A stretch of 19,782 bases of DNA from Bacteroidales bacterium (GTDB lineage: Bacteria > Bacteroidota > Bacteroidia > Bacteroidales > UBA932), in the NCBI GenBank assembly GCA_017554135.1, contig JAFZIX010000304.1, positions 1-19,782 on the forward strand. The letters are read 5' to 3'. This document shows positions 1 through 7,557 of this stretch, piece by piece. The notes under the pieces are model-generated. The model had not been told where the DNA came from, ran no database searches, and worked only from the letters and a program-made list of their open reading frames with translations. The translations under genes and the position numbers were made by a program. The number at the start of each line of letters is the position of its first letter. Position 1 is the first letter of the stretch.

Positions 1-22
1 AACAAACAAAAACAAAACAAAC

Positions 23-379
23 ATGAACAACATCGAGAACACCTCTTCCAAGGACGAAGTCCGGGACCTGATGAACAAGCCCGTATGGCAGATGTCGGGC
101 GAAGAATTCTGCATCCTCACCAAGTATGCCACCTCCTCACCGGCTCCTTTGCCGGCCTCACCCTCGGGAAAGACCAGGGTAATCGGCATTAAGGAACTGG
201 CGGCCCATCTCGGCTGCTGCGAGAGCACCATCTATGCGATAAAGAAACTGGGCATCCTTGACCCTGCAATCGTCTCACAGATAGGCAAGCGCATCGTCTT
301 CGACGCCGAACGCGCCCGCGAGCTTGCCGATGAGTACCAGAAGGCACAGCGCGAGCAAAGGCTGCCGTCGAATCAGTAG
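23..379 (+). CDS. DUF3853-like helix-turn-helix protein of a mobile-element module
   Basis: This 118-residue protein has an N-terminal segment (residues about 10-35, with NKPVWQMSGEEF) typical of DUF3853 proteins. A compact helix-turn-helix follows (about residues 52-80, IKELAAHLGCCESTIYAIKK), then IGKRIVFDAERARELA, the usual close of excisionase/MerR-like HTH proteins that read a DNA site and end in a short beta hairpin. From family knowledge, DUF3853 proteins occur mainly in conjugative and mobilizable elements of Bacteroidota; their exact role is not established. The ATG at 23 is preceded only by an A/C-rich leader without a clear Shine-Dalgarno sequence. The stop lies 6 bp before the next gene, so the three genes here are probably co-transcribed. 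The likely role is a DNA-binding accessory or regulatory factor for the element. The family call is fairly secure, the function is not. Confidence 0.75.
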   Translation: MNNIENTSSKDEVRDLMNKPVWQMSGEEFCILTKYATSSPAPLPASPSGKTRVIGIKELAAHLGCCESTIYAIKKLGILDPAIVSQIGKRIVFDAERARELADEYQKAQREQRLPSNQ

Positions 380-385
380 CGATGG

Positions 386-865
386 ATGGCTGAGCAGAGA
401 ATCATCATCAAGGAGTATATGCTTGGCGGCGGCCTGCACCTGCAGGGCTGCGAACTGCTACTGTTTGCATTTATCGACACCTTCTCCAAACACGGGAAGG
501 GGATGTTCTGCAGCGAGCGGTATCTGTCGAAGATCTTCGGATGCAGCAGGGAGAGCATATCCAGAGCTCTGCGCCGATTGATGGAAAAGAAGCTGATAGT
601 ACGCTCCGGCAGCAAGCATATGCCCGGACAGACCTTTAGTTACAAGGTTAACAAGGCGGCTATCGCAGGTGTGACGAAACGTCACATCCCCTGGCCTAAA
701 AACATCACATTGCCTGGCCTAAAAACGTCACACAGAATAATAAATATGACTGATAAATATGATAATATAAGCAAGAATAAAAATGAACGAAATTTTAGAT
801 ATCGGCCCGCTGGCGACGCAGGTTTACCAGAACCTGAAGGATTCAACGGAACCTCCCGTCTCTAA
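386..865 (+). CDS. Winged-helix replication-initiator-like protein carrying internal iterons
   Basis: This 159-residue protein has a winged-helix DNA-binding domain at about residues 20-90: the recognition region reads YLSKIFGCSRESISRALRRL and is followed by MEKKLIVRSGS as the wing. This resembles the N-terminal domain of phage and plasmid replisome organizers (lambda O-like or RepA-like), although many transcription regulators share the fold. The region coding for about residues 96-116 contains 23-bp tandem DNA repeats, and the following codons are extremely AT-rich. The low-complexity tail (about residues 118-159, rich in N and K) looks like a flexible linker. The ATG at 386 is chosen because the nearby ATG at 382 hits a stop at once. 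The 3' end overlaps the next gene by 83 bp in another frame, so the last 27 residues may be unimportant. The neighbouring helicase-loader gene supports a replication role. Confidence 0.65.
   Translation: MAEQRIIIKEYMLGGGLHLQGCELLLFAFIDTFSKHGKGMFCSERYLSKIFGCSRESISRALRRLMEKKLIVRSGSKHMPGQTFSYKVNKAAIAGVTKRHIPWPKNITLPGLKTSHRIINMTDKYDNISKNKNERNFRYRPAGDAGLPEPEGFNGTSRL
671..731 (+). repeat. Iteron-like 23-bp tandem repeats with an inverted half-site
   Basis: Two 23-bp units (680-702 and 703-725) are identical at 20 of 23 positions. Both contain CCTGGCCTAAAAA and begin with CRTCACAT. A third partial unit starts at 726 with CGTCACA. The motif CRTCAC therefore recurs at 680, 703 and 726, exactly 23 bp apart. 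The first copy is also half of a perfect inverted repeat, GTGACG-AAA-CGTCAC (671-685). Because 23 is not a multiple of three, the encoded peptide is not repeated, so the periodicity is maintained at DNA level. The repeats lie inside the winged-helix gene and are the likely binding sites of its product. Confidence 0.75.
736..782 (+). other. AT-rich putative DNA-unwinding element with tandem 13-mers
   Basis: Only 7 of these 47 bases are G or C, in sharp contrast to the GC-balanced flanks. The 10-base word ATAAATATGA occurs at 740 and again at 753, giving two adjacent 13-bp units (739-751 and 752-764). Tandem AT-rich 13-mers beside initiator-binding repeats are the classic form of a DNA-unwinding element. 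The stretch follows the 23-bp repeats directly and ends at the start codon of the helicase-loader-like gene. It could alternatively be a plain AT-rich translation leader for that gene. Confidence 0.55.
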
Positions 866-1451
866 GTTACTGAAACTTAAGGCCGACGCTGAGGCCGTCT
901 TTTTATTCCTTAAGGATGAGTATGAGAAAGAAGTTTCAAAAAGGCGGAAGGGCATGGTTTGGGACGAACAGACGCTGGCCGCGATCGACCTCGCGGCCAA
1001 ATGGTTTTTCGCGGGCAACCGCGACGGACTGCTGCTCTACGGAAAGTACGGGAATGGAAAAACAACTCTACTGAACTGCATCCGGCGACTGTTCAAGATG
1101 GACCGTCTCTGGGACGATGTGCTGATGGTGACCACGGCAATGGTCATCGAGGACATGAATTCCGGCAGCAGGGATGAAAACCTGTACAGGCGGTGCTGCG
1201 ACGTGGACGTGCTGCTGATGGACGAGGTCGGGGTCGAAGAAAGCACCAGCATCGTCTGGGGGACCAGGCGGACGCCCATCCAGGACATCATCGTGCACCG
1301 CTACGACAGGAGGGAGATAACCGTCATTTCGAGCAACCTCGACGACAACGGACTCATGGAAAAATACGGCCTTCGGGTGATGGACAGAATCGGAGAGTCT
1401 TACACCCGGATTGCCTACCCTCAAGGGAGCTATCGGAACCCGAAAAAATGA
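783..1451 (+). CDS. DnaC-like AAA+ ATPase, putative helicase loader
   Basis: The 222-residue product carries a Walker A motif, GKYGNGKTT (residues 87-95), a Walker B motif, VDVLLMDEVG (141-150, with acidic pair D147-E148), a sensor-I-like asparagine in TVISSNL (N185), and a conserved arginine region RVMDRIGE (about 198-205). The size, motif spacing and the segment ahead of Walker A (helical, about residues 25-80) match DnaC/IstB-type helicase loaders, which deliver the replicative helicase to an origin. IstB-type transposition ATPases are related, but no partner transposase is visible. The start at 783 lies in the AT-rich tract and inside the end of the preceding gene, in a different frame, which suggests translational coupling. 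Next to a winged-helix initiator and iterons, the replication-loader role is the best reading. The gene is intact and ends just before the hairpin array. Confidence 0.8.
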   Translation: MNEILDIGPLATQVYQNLKDSTEPPVSKLLKLKADAEAVFLFLKDEYEKEVSKRRKGMVWDEQTLAAIDLAAKWFFAGNRDGLLLYGKYGNGKTTLLNCIRRLFKMDRLWDDVLMVTTAMVIEDMNSGSRDENLYRRCCDVDVLLMDEVGVEESTSIVWGTRRTPIQDIIVHRYDRREITVISSNLDDNGLMEKYGLRVMDRIGESYTRIAYPQGSYRNPKK

Positions 1452-1463
1452 CTGCTAAAAACA

Positions 1464-1579
1464 AAGTGCAAGGAGTGCAGTTGTGGCACAAAATCCAACT
1501 GCGGCACTTCCCGAAAAATGGGGACATTCGGGAAAGTGCAAGGAGTGTAGATGTATTACAAAATCCATCTACGGCACTT
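1464..1579. repeat. Two tandem covarying hairpins with a third stem between them
   Basis: Hairpin A spans 1464-1509 and hairpin B 1534-1579, as direct repeats about 70 bp apart. Each has an outer stem AAGTGC/GCACTT, an asymmetric bulge (AAGGAGT opposite a single G), an inner 7-bp stem and a 12-nt loop ending ACAAAATC. The inner stems are GCAGTTG/CAACTGC in A and GTAGATG/CATCTAC in B: both differences are matched on the opposite arm, so pairing is preserved. Between them TTCCCGAA (1508-1515) pairs with TTCGGGAA (1527-1534), sharing two bases with each outer stem. On the - strand, hairpin A is followed by a T-rich run, so it may also terminate transcription of the GDPD gene. The array fills the gap between convergent genes and touches the GDPD stop codon. 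Confidence 0.75.
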
Positions 1580-4500
1580 TATCTTTTACCCCTGGTGGCC
1601 AGGTCCGCGATCAGCTCTTCGGGGCAATCCGTCATGATCATTTTGCAGGACGGGAAAACAGTGAACAGCGAGCTGACCTGACCGGAATCGATATGCTTGT
1701 CCGAGATATAATCGGAAAGCACGTGAAGCAGGTTAACTGAGACCAGCAGGCCGCCGGAATTGGCGTTTCTTGCATTTACCGCATATCCGCTGGATGTGGT
1801 CAGGGTGTTATTCCATGTTGCCTGAATGAAGTACCTTCCTTTACCGGTCAGCTTGCTATAGAAACCGTGATTGATGTAAACCTGGGCATCCGGATTAAGG
1901 GCAAGGGCCTCGTTCATCTTTTCCTCGGTGTTGCAGTAATATAGCACCTGCCCGGTCATGCCTAGCTTTTCCACCACGGCCATAACCTGGGCGGTTGATG
2001 CCGAGCGCGGCGAGTAATCCAGGTTGACATATATCTTTCCGCGGGCGGCAAGAAGGAATTCCTCCAGCGTAGGCATCTTCTCCGTAGTCACCTTCCCGTT
2101 CCTGTCCTTCAGATAATAAGATTTAATTTGGGACAGGGTCATTTTCGTGATGTCCCCGGAACCGTTGGTTGTGGCGTTGATGGTCTGGTCGTGGCAGATT
2201 ACAACCACTCCGTCGGAAGTTATATGTGTATCCGTCTCCAGGCAGTCCGCACCTGCGGCAATCGAGGCATTTACAGCGGCAACGGAATTCTCCGGCACAG
2301 ACCAGTCTGCAGTATGGGCCCGGTGGTTCATGACCCAGCACTTGTTACTCTTGTACAGTTCATCCAAGGCCTTGTCCAGCGAAAGGAGACTGGCCACGGT
2401 AATGTCGAACGAGCTGGTCACGCCTCCCGCATTCACGCTTATGGTATAAGAGCCCGCCTGGCCATACTCGTGGGAGATTACGCCATCCTTACTCAAGGTT
2501 TCGTTACTGGTCGTTCCGTCTCCCCAGGCAACCGAGATGCCGGTAGAAGCGTAAACATTATAGAACGAAAGCTTTACTTTCTCCCGCAACATGGCATAGG
2601 ATGTGGTGGATGGTACGACAAACACCTTCGCCGTCGGATTGATGTGGGTGCCTTCGTAGGATCCCGGCCGGAGAAACTCCTGCCTGCGGGGATTGCCGTT
2701 GCGGTCAGTAATCAATGCGTCCGGATCAACCGAAGCCAGCCACGAGAGAAAACCCTGCGGCAGGGCATTTCGAACCTCAGACAAAGACGCAGGGGCAAAG
2801 TCGTCCGGCTGCTCATCCCAGAGATAGTTGCTAACATTCTCCCTCCACTGCGCATTCAAAGACACTGTATTACCCTTGTCGTTCCGATGGAAAGAGAAGG
2901 CGTCTGCGCCGCTGCCATCAACACTGCCTATGATATTATGGCCATATGAAACAAGTTGGTACTGGCCGTTATTCATGGTAATCGCCGGCTTGGCATCCGC
3001 CGTGTTGATAACTATGCTGTTGACAAGCGATCCGGACGCACTGTTCTCCAGCCTCAAGATGCCCCTCAATTGCGTGCTTTCAATGAATGAGCAGTTAGAC
3101 ACTGTCAGGTTGTGCTGGCCGTTGAAGGTAGGGTCGTTGGTGGAAGATGTGGAATAGTTGCTATGGCTGACACAATTGTTCATCGCAACCGTGGACTGAC
3201 CATTGCAACTGGCCACTGTTCCCCACTCTCCTCCATCCAGATAGTTGGACACAAAAGAGCACTTATTGAAATACAAGAAGGCTGTTGTGGAGGTTGCGCC
3301 GAATGCCCCTCCGCGGTCATGGGCTGAATTGTTTTCAAACACGCAGTTATGGAAGCAGGCCTTTCCGGAAGATACATAGACCGCGCCGCCCCGGTATGCA
3401 TAATTGGAATACAATCGCGAGTTGGCCACCTGGAAAACGGCGTACGCATTATTCAGGTTGACTACTCCGCCGTAATCGGAAGACGATGTAGCCTTGGCAG
3501 ATTTGAAATCAACACCGTCGAAATAAAGACCCACATGAGTGTTAATCTGGAAGATACGGCCATTGTTCCCGCCGGAGATAACCGTTTCGTTGGCTACAAT
3601 ATCACGCCCGCTCAGGTCCCTGTTTTTCAGTCCATCGGGATAGCCTCCTTCAATACGGCAGACATAATACCCATCGCTGATGGATGAGTGGATTTCATAT
3701 ACCCCCTTGGCAAGATAGGCCGTAACTTCTTCTGTAGCAATCCCCTTTTGAAGGATTGCACCGAAATCGGCAGCGGACATTGCATTTTCCCAACACTTCC
3801 CGCTCCTGGAACCGGCACCGCCCGGTGTCACAAAGAAAGACTTCCCGTCCCAATTGAAATCCCAATTCCCGTCTGTCGGGGTCAGCACCTCGTCCAGGCA
3901 TCCGAGTTCAACCAGATCTCCGGCGGCGAAGGAGACGGAGGAAGGGAACGCACCGCTCGCTATTACGGTTCCCGCTTCATCATAAGCACGGAGGATATAT
4001 CCTTTATCCAGCTTGCAGGGAAGGATGCTGGCGTAAAAAGTATTATCATCCGTAACCGCCACAGACACGCTGTCACAGAGAGCGGTAGCGCCCGCAGAAA
4101 CGACATCATTGCTGATAGTCAAACCAAGTTGCCCGTCATTGCTGCAAACGGCCGTTCCGTCAGCAGAGCGGAATACCAGAGTGCGGACACCGTTCGGCCC
4201 GAATGAAAAGTGCAACACCGCATTCACGCAGGAAAGTTGCTGCTCACTGCTGGTTTGGGCATTAAGCACCCCGGCGAAAACCGACGCCGGATATAATGAC
4301 CCGTTCTGTTTTTGGGTCAGAGCGCCCTTCAGCGTGTAATTATTGTCCGCCGCACTCAATTCCGTGCCGCCATAAACCGCCATGACTTTCTCGCAGGAGG
4401 ATTCCAGTTCGAAAGGAACTGCAACCAAACCGCCGGGAGATGAGATACCGGTCTTCCTCACAATGCCATTATCCGGATTGGCATAAAGGATAGTGTCCCC

Positions 4501-4689
4501 TTTTTCCCAACCAAGCGCACCTGTTTCATATACCGCCGCCTTGGTCGCCAGTTTCTTCAGGCGAAGTGCCAGGCTTTGCTGGACCAATTCGTCTTCCGGC
4601 TCGACAGGCTTCGGTTTATCTTCCTTCTCCTGGCACGAAAAGAGGAGAAGACTGGCAATAGCAAGCAGTATCGGCAACGAACGATGCAT
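1579..4689 (-). CDS. Multidomain lipoprotein: fimbrillin-like, beta-helix, PKD and C-terminal GDPD phosphodiesterase
   Basis: This 1036-residue protein begins with a lipoprotein signal (MHRSLPILLAIASLLLFSC, lipidated C19). Residues about 30-280 resemble Bacteroidota fimbrillin-like beta domains (GWEKGDTILY). Residues about 300-690 form a right-handed beta-helix-like region with GGAVYV and CxFxNN repeats. Residues about 715-790 look like a PKD domain (VAWGDGT, HEYGQAGSYTI). The C-terminus from about 785 is a GDPD domain: H789-R790, PEN, E818-T-D820, TSDGVVVICHD with H833-D834, and MPTLEEFL. GDPD enzymes hydrolyse glycerophosphodiesters to glycerol 3-phosphate and an alcohol, usually with a metal ion. 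The common later E-x-K metal motif is replaced by NLDY, so specificity may differ. It is the last gene of a three-gene operon, 6 bp after the NAGPA-family gene, and probably sits at the outer membrane. Confidence 0.82.
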   Translation of the reverse strand: MHRSLPILLAIASLLLFSCQEKEDKPKPVEPEDELVQQSLALRLKKLATKAAVYETGALGWEKGDTILYANPDNGIVRKTGISSPGGLVAVPFELESSCEKVMAVYGGTELSAADNNYTLKGALTQKQNGSLYPASVFAGVLNAQTSSEQQLSCVNAVLHFSFGPNGVRTLVFRSADGTAVCSNDGQLGLTISNDVVSAGATALCDSVSVAVTDDNTFYASILPCKLDKGYILRAYDEAGTVIASGAFPSSVSFAAGDLVELGCLDEVLTPTDGNWDFNWDGKSFFVTPGGAGSRSGKCWENAMSAADFGAILQKGIATEEVTAYLAKGVYEIHSSISDGYYVCRIEGGYPDGLKNRDLSGRDIVANETVISGGNNGRIFQINTHVGLYFDGVDFKSAKATSSSDYGGVVNLNNAYAVFQVANSRLYSNYAYRGGAVYVSSGKACFHNCVFENNSAHDRGGAFGATSTTAFLYFNKCSFVSNYLDGGEWGTVASCNGQSTVAMNNCVSHSNYSTSSTNDPTFNGQHNLTVSNCSFIESTQLRGILRLENSASGSLVNSIVINTADAKPAITMNNGQYQLVSYGHNIIGSVDGSGADAFSFHRNDKGNTVSLNAQWRENVSNYLWDEQPDDFAPASLSEVRNALPQGFLSWLASVDPDALITDRNGNPRRQEFLRPGSYEGTHINPTAKVFVVPSTTSYAMLREKVKLSFYNVYASTGISVAWGDGTTSNETLSKDGVISHEYGQAGSYTISVNAGGVTSSFDITVASLLSLDKALDELYKSNKCWVMNHRAHTADWSVPENSVAAVNASIAAGADCLETDTHITSDGVVVICHDQTINATTNGSGDITKMTLSQIKSYYLKDRNGKVTTEKMPTLEEFLLAARGKIYVNLDYSPRSASTAQVMAVVEKLGMTGQVLYYCNTEEKMNEALALNPDAQVYINHGFYSKLTGKGRYFIQATWNNTLTTSSGYAVNARNANSGGLLVSVNLLHVLSDYISDKHIDSGQVSSLFTVFPSCKMIMTDCPEELIADLATRGKR

Positions 4690-4695
4690 GATGGA

Positions 4696-5760
4696 TTAAT
4701 TGTTGCGTTCTATGACATAAAAGTGCGTATTGACGGCGCGCTCACCACTATGGCTCGTGTTGTTGCTGTCGTCTGAAGGATAATTGACAACATTGGTGCT
4801 GGAATCGCCCTGTCCTTTCACGCAAAGTGCGCTGGAGCCTCCGCCGTCCAGATTCAAGGCATACTGCGGATTGAAGTTCTTTACGAGGAAACGGGTCACT
4901 TCGTTTGCCGTCATGCCTTCACTCAAGTTGGTCCGCCTCCCATCGATGACAATGAACAGGACATGGTTGTTTTCCGTTTTCGCAATCACCGAACGCGGAT
5001 GACGCACACCCTGGTGACGATCCGGGTTTTCATATGCCTTGGCGTTGAGCTGGGCCTCCGTCAGGTTAGGCGAGACGAAGGATATCCCTACCGGATCGAA
5101 ATCATCGATCAGCATGGGCGCGCTGGTCAAAATGTTGGTCTCCTTGCTCAATATGTAAAACCGCCGGAGTTTGTAGTTGATATTTGTAAGATTCGGATCT
5201 TCGGAACTCTTGTATAAGCCCGGGAATTGCTTCTTGGCCTCAAAGGCCATACGCACATCCATATCCCCGTCCAAATAGACGGCTCCTTCCGATTTCCAGT
5301 TGGGGACACCCGTAGTGCCGATATAGTCGTTCGGCATCGACATTTTCAGACTCCCGTCCACTTTAATCACGATGGACTCCTGCTCATATCCGGCATTCAT
5401 GGTTGCCAGAGCCTTGTATTGTTTGTGGATTTCCGAAGTCTTGTATCCGGGACTGTGGTACTCCAGTTTTACAGAATACTTTTCGGTACTCAAGTCTATG
5501 TCTGCGACAAAAACTCTCTGCTTTGCATTTGTTACCTCATCCAGACCGGAAAAGGCATAATATGTAATGCCTTCCTTGATTACGGTCGAGGTCCATCCGG
5601 CACCGGAAGGAGTTACGACCGGGTGCGTGGTAGGGGGATCCTCGTCTATGATTTCCGGATTATCCGGGCCCGGGTCTGGAGCAGGGACATTATGCTCACC
5701 CTTGCAGGCGAAGAGCAGAAGAAGAGATAGTGCTAATAAAAACTGGCGGATTGTTATCAT
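4696..5760 (-). CDS. Phosphodiester glycosidase (NAGPA family) lipoprotein
   Basis: This 354-residue protein has a lipoprotein signal (LLLLFAC, C19) and a proline-rich linker to about residue 50. The catalytic domain shows the NAGPA hallmarks: RHPRSVIAKTENNHVLFIVIDGR, then GMTANEVTRFLV, then NLDGGGSS (residues 303-310). The family is named after the human uncovering enzyme, which removes GlcNAc from GlcNAc-1-phospho-6-mannose; bacterial members are expected to cleave sugar-phosphodiester bonds. It is 16 bp downstream of the regulator gene and 6 bp upstream of the GDPD gene, so it should be co-transcribed with both. Two adjacent phosphodiester-acting lipoproteins imply a substrate carrying sugar-phosphate or glycerol-phosphate groups. 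The family call is strong; the natural substrate is unknown. Confidence 0.88.
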   Translation of the reverse strand: MITIRQFLLALSLLLLFACKGEHNVPAPDPGPDNPEIIDEDPPTTHPVVTPSGAGWTSTVIKEGITYYAFSGLDEVTNAKQRVFVADIDLSTEKYSVKLEYHSPGYKTSEIHKQYKALATMNAGYEQESIVIKVDGSLKMSMPNDYIGTTGVPNWKSEGAVYLDGDMDVRMAFEAKKQFPGLYKSSEDPNLTNINYKLRRFYILSKETNILTSAPMLIDDFDPVGISFVSPNLTEAQLNAKAYENPDRHQGVRHPRSVIAKTENNHVLFIVIDGRRTNLSEGMTANEVTRFLVKNFNPQYALNLDGGGSSALCVKGQGDSSTNVVNYPSDDSNNTSHSGERAVNTHFYVIERNN

Positions 5761-5776
5761 TGGTGCTAAGTAAAAA

Positions 5777-7399
5777 TCAATGTGTACTGTCTATTTGCAT
5801 TATACGGGCCTCAAAAGTGTCCCGGTCGCCGATTGCAGCATTCCTCGCCTTGACACGATAATTATAAACCGTGGAAAGGGACTTACGTAAAAAAGATGCA
5901 ATTGCCGAGGATTCTGTGACACCCAGCCTGATCAGGGCGAATACACGCAGTTCGTTGGACAGGGTCCCGGCCGGAAGATCCTCGCCGATACGCTTATCCG
6001 GTTCCAGCAGGGCGTTGAACTGCTCCACGAAATCCGGGAAAAGCCCCAGGAACATATTGTCGAATTCCTGATATATGACATGTCGCTCCGCGTCAATGAA
6101 CTCGTTCGACCTGAGCGCAGCCTGAATGCTGGTGATATCCATTGATTTGGCCGTCACCCTAAGGTTCGAACGATATCTTTCCAGGCTGTTGATATGGTCG
6201 GAGAACATCGACATGTAGCGGCCCAGATATATGTCCTTCAGGTTATTCGTATCTTTCAATTTGACGTTCTGTTTGTTTATTATAGCATTGGCAGCCATTG
6301 TTTCCCGATGATTCCTGTTCAGGAGAACCAAGATATAAATGGTTGTCGCCAACAGTATCACCATTAGTAACAGGGCTATATTAATATGGGTTTTGTTGCG
6401 CTGCTCCTGCTTTATATATGCCGAATTGATGATAGGGAAAGATTCCGCTATTTCTTCCTGACAGATGCGGGCATCTGAACGCGCAGCATCCGCATAAGCC
6501 CGTTCCATATATCTATACGCCCTCTTGACATCACCTCGCTCGAATAGCATACGCGACACCTGAATCAGAGAACGGCTGTCACCAACGGAAGCATTCATGT
6601 CGCAGTCGGCACTGCGGACATAATACCAAAGAGCGGCATCACGGTCTTCTTTTGCCTGACTGACCCTAGCTTTCCAGTAATACAGGATAGAATAATTGCC
6701 AAGTGGCTGACCATCAACACTTATTTGGTCGTCCAACATGGCGTCCACTTCATCCAATTGCCCTTCACTGATACCAATGCTTGAAATCAGCCCGTAATAA
6801 TCAATGGTTTTATCATACGTCACGCTCTGGCAAGCCTTCCGGTAATAATCCTCGTATCCGCGATACCGCTTGTTCAAGGCTTCATCCCTCGTGGTCAAGG
6901 ACAGGCCGTGCCATGTGGAATACAGGGTGTGATGATAGCGGAAGACATATTTGGTGGTATTGAGATATGAAGTGTCGATTTGCTGCAGGACTTCCATTGA
7001 GTTATCATAGAGGCCCGACAAGTTATAGCGCATTGCCAGATCCAGAGCAGCATCCATCATCAGATCCGGATCCCCGCTTCGGGCCGCAAACCCCTCCTTC
7101 TTATGAACGTAGAACAGGGCGGAATCGACATCATTCTTATAATACTCATGGAAAAGGGTATCACAGATCGAATAAAGCATTCGGCTGTCCCGGCAATTGC
7201 CCAGGCGGGCCTTCATCCCGGCCAGCCTCGCCTCCCGCTTCTTCTCGATTATCGGGAAGGAGGAAATGGAATTGTCCAGACCATGGATTGCCGTCCCGAC
7301 CTTGGAATCGATCTCCGCTTGATGGCCGCAGGACACCAGGCATGTACAGATACACGCCAGGATAAATGCCGTACAGCAGTGCCAGAAGAGTCGTTTCAT
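5777..7399 (-). CDS. DUF6377-type transmembrane PUL regulator with TPR sensor and HTH
   Basis: I start this 540-residue protein at the ATG at 7399 (MKRLFWHCCTAFILACICTC), because it begins directly with a hydrophobic signal segment; an in-frame ATG at 7462 would add 21 unlikely residues. A lipobox-like LVSC places a cysteine at residue 24. Residues about 50-330 are helical TPR-like repeats expected in the periplasm. One transmembrane helix follows at about 340-361 (NIALLLMVILLATTIYILVL), then a helical linker. The C-terminal region (about 477-520, NELRVFALIRLGVTESSAIA and STVYNYRVKARN) is a LuxR-like HTH typical of DUF6377 proteins. These are thought to sense a glycan breakdown product outside and bind DNA inside. 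It lies divergent to the SusC/D operon and heads the operon with the two phosphodiester enzymes, so it probably controls both directions. Confidence 0.82.
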   Translation of the reverse strand: MKRLFWHCCTAFILACICTCLVSCGHQAEIDSKVGTAIHGLDNSISSFPIIEKKREARLAGMKARLGNCRDSRMLYSICDTLFHEYYKNDVDSALFYVHKKEGFAARSGDPDLMMDAALDLAMRYNLSGLYDNSMEVLQQIDTSYLNTTKYVFRYHHTLYSTWHGLSLTTRDEALNKRYRGYEDYYRKACQSVTYDKTIDYYGLISSIGISEGQLDEVDAMLDDQISVDGQPLGNYSILYYWKARVSQAKEDRDAALWYYVRSADCDMNASVGDSRSLIQVSRMLFERGDVKRAYRYMERAYADAARSDARICQEEIAESFPIINSAYIKQEQRNKTHINIALLLMVILLATTIYILVLLNRNHRETMAANAIINKQNVKLKDTNNLKDIYLGRYMSMFSDHINSLERYRSNLRVTAKSMDITSIQAALRSNEFIDAERHVIYQEFDNMFLGLFPDFVEQFNALLEPDKRIGEDLPAGTLSNELRVFALIRLGVTESSAIASFLRKSLSTVYNYRVKARNAAIGDRDTFEARIMQIDSTH

Positions 7400-7425
7400 G
7401 TGGCAGGACAAATCGTATACAATTG

Positions 7426-7433
7426 CAAAAGTA
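7426..7433 (-). promoter_or_regulatory. Candidate -7 element of the regulator operon
   Basis: On the - strand this reads TACTTTTG, an exact match to the Bacteroidota -7 consensus TAnnTTTG. It lies about 27 bp before the chosen start codon of the regulator gene, predicting a short leader of about 20 nt. A TTG-rich stretch lies upstream, but I do not see an unambiguous -33 element at ideal spacing. Confidence 0.45.
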
Positions 7434-7557
7434 TAAAAAAATGGGCAATCAACAGCAACCATGGCACTACTATTTATTGCACCACATTTTTAATCATATT
7501 TCTGATTATCAATAAATTGGGCTTTCAAAACCGCTACTAATGGCACATACACCCCTC

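Noticed and set aside
1464..1579. Integron attC-like recombination sites
   Set aside because: The hairpins lack the conserved terminal GTTRRRY/RYYYAAC core boxes and no integrase is visible.
1193..1681. Open frame running through the end of the loader gene and the hairpin array
   Set aside because: It is out of frame with a well-supported ATPase, lacks recognisable domains and crosses non-coding palindromes.
2128..2949. 273-codon + strand open frame opposite the GDPD gene
   Set aside because: The antisense frame has domain-rich protein with clear motifs; this one has low-complexity, family-less sequence and is a shadow.
7400..7462. Upstream ATG for the regulator
   Set aside because: It would place 21 residues before a good signal segment and overlap the best -7 element.
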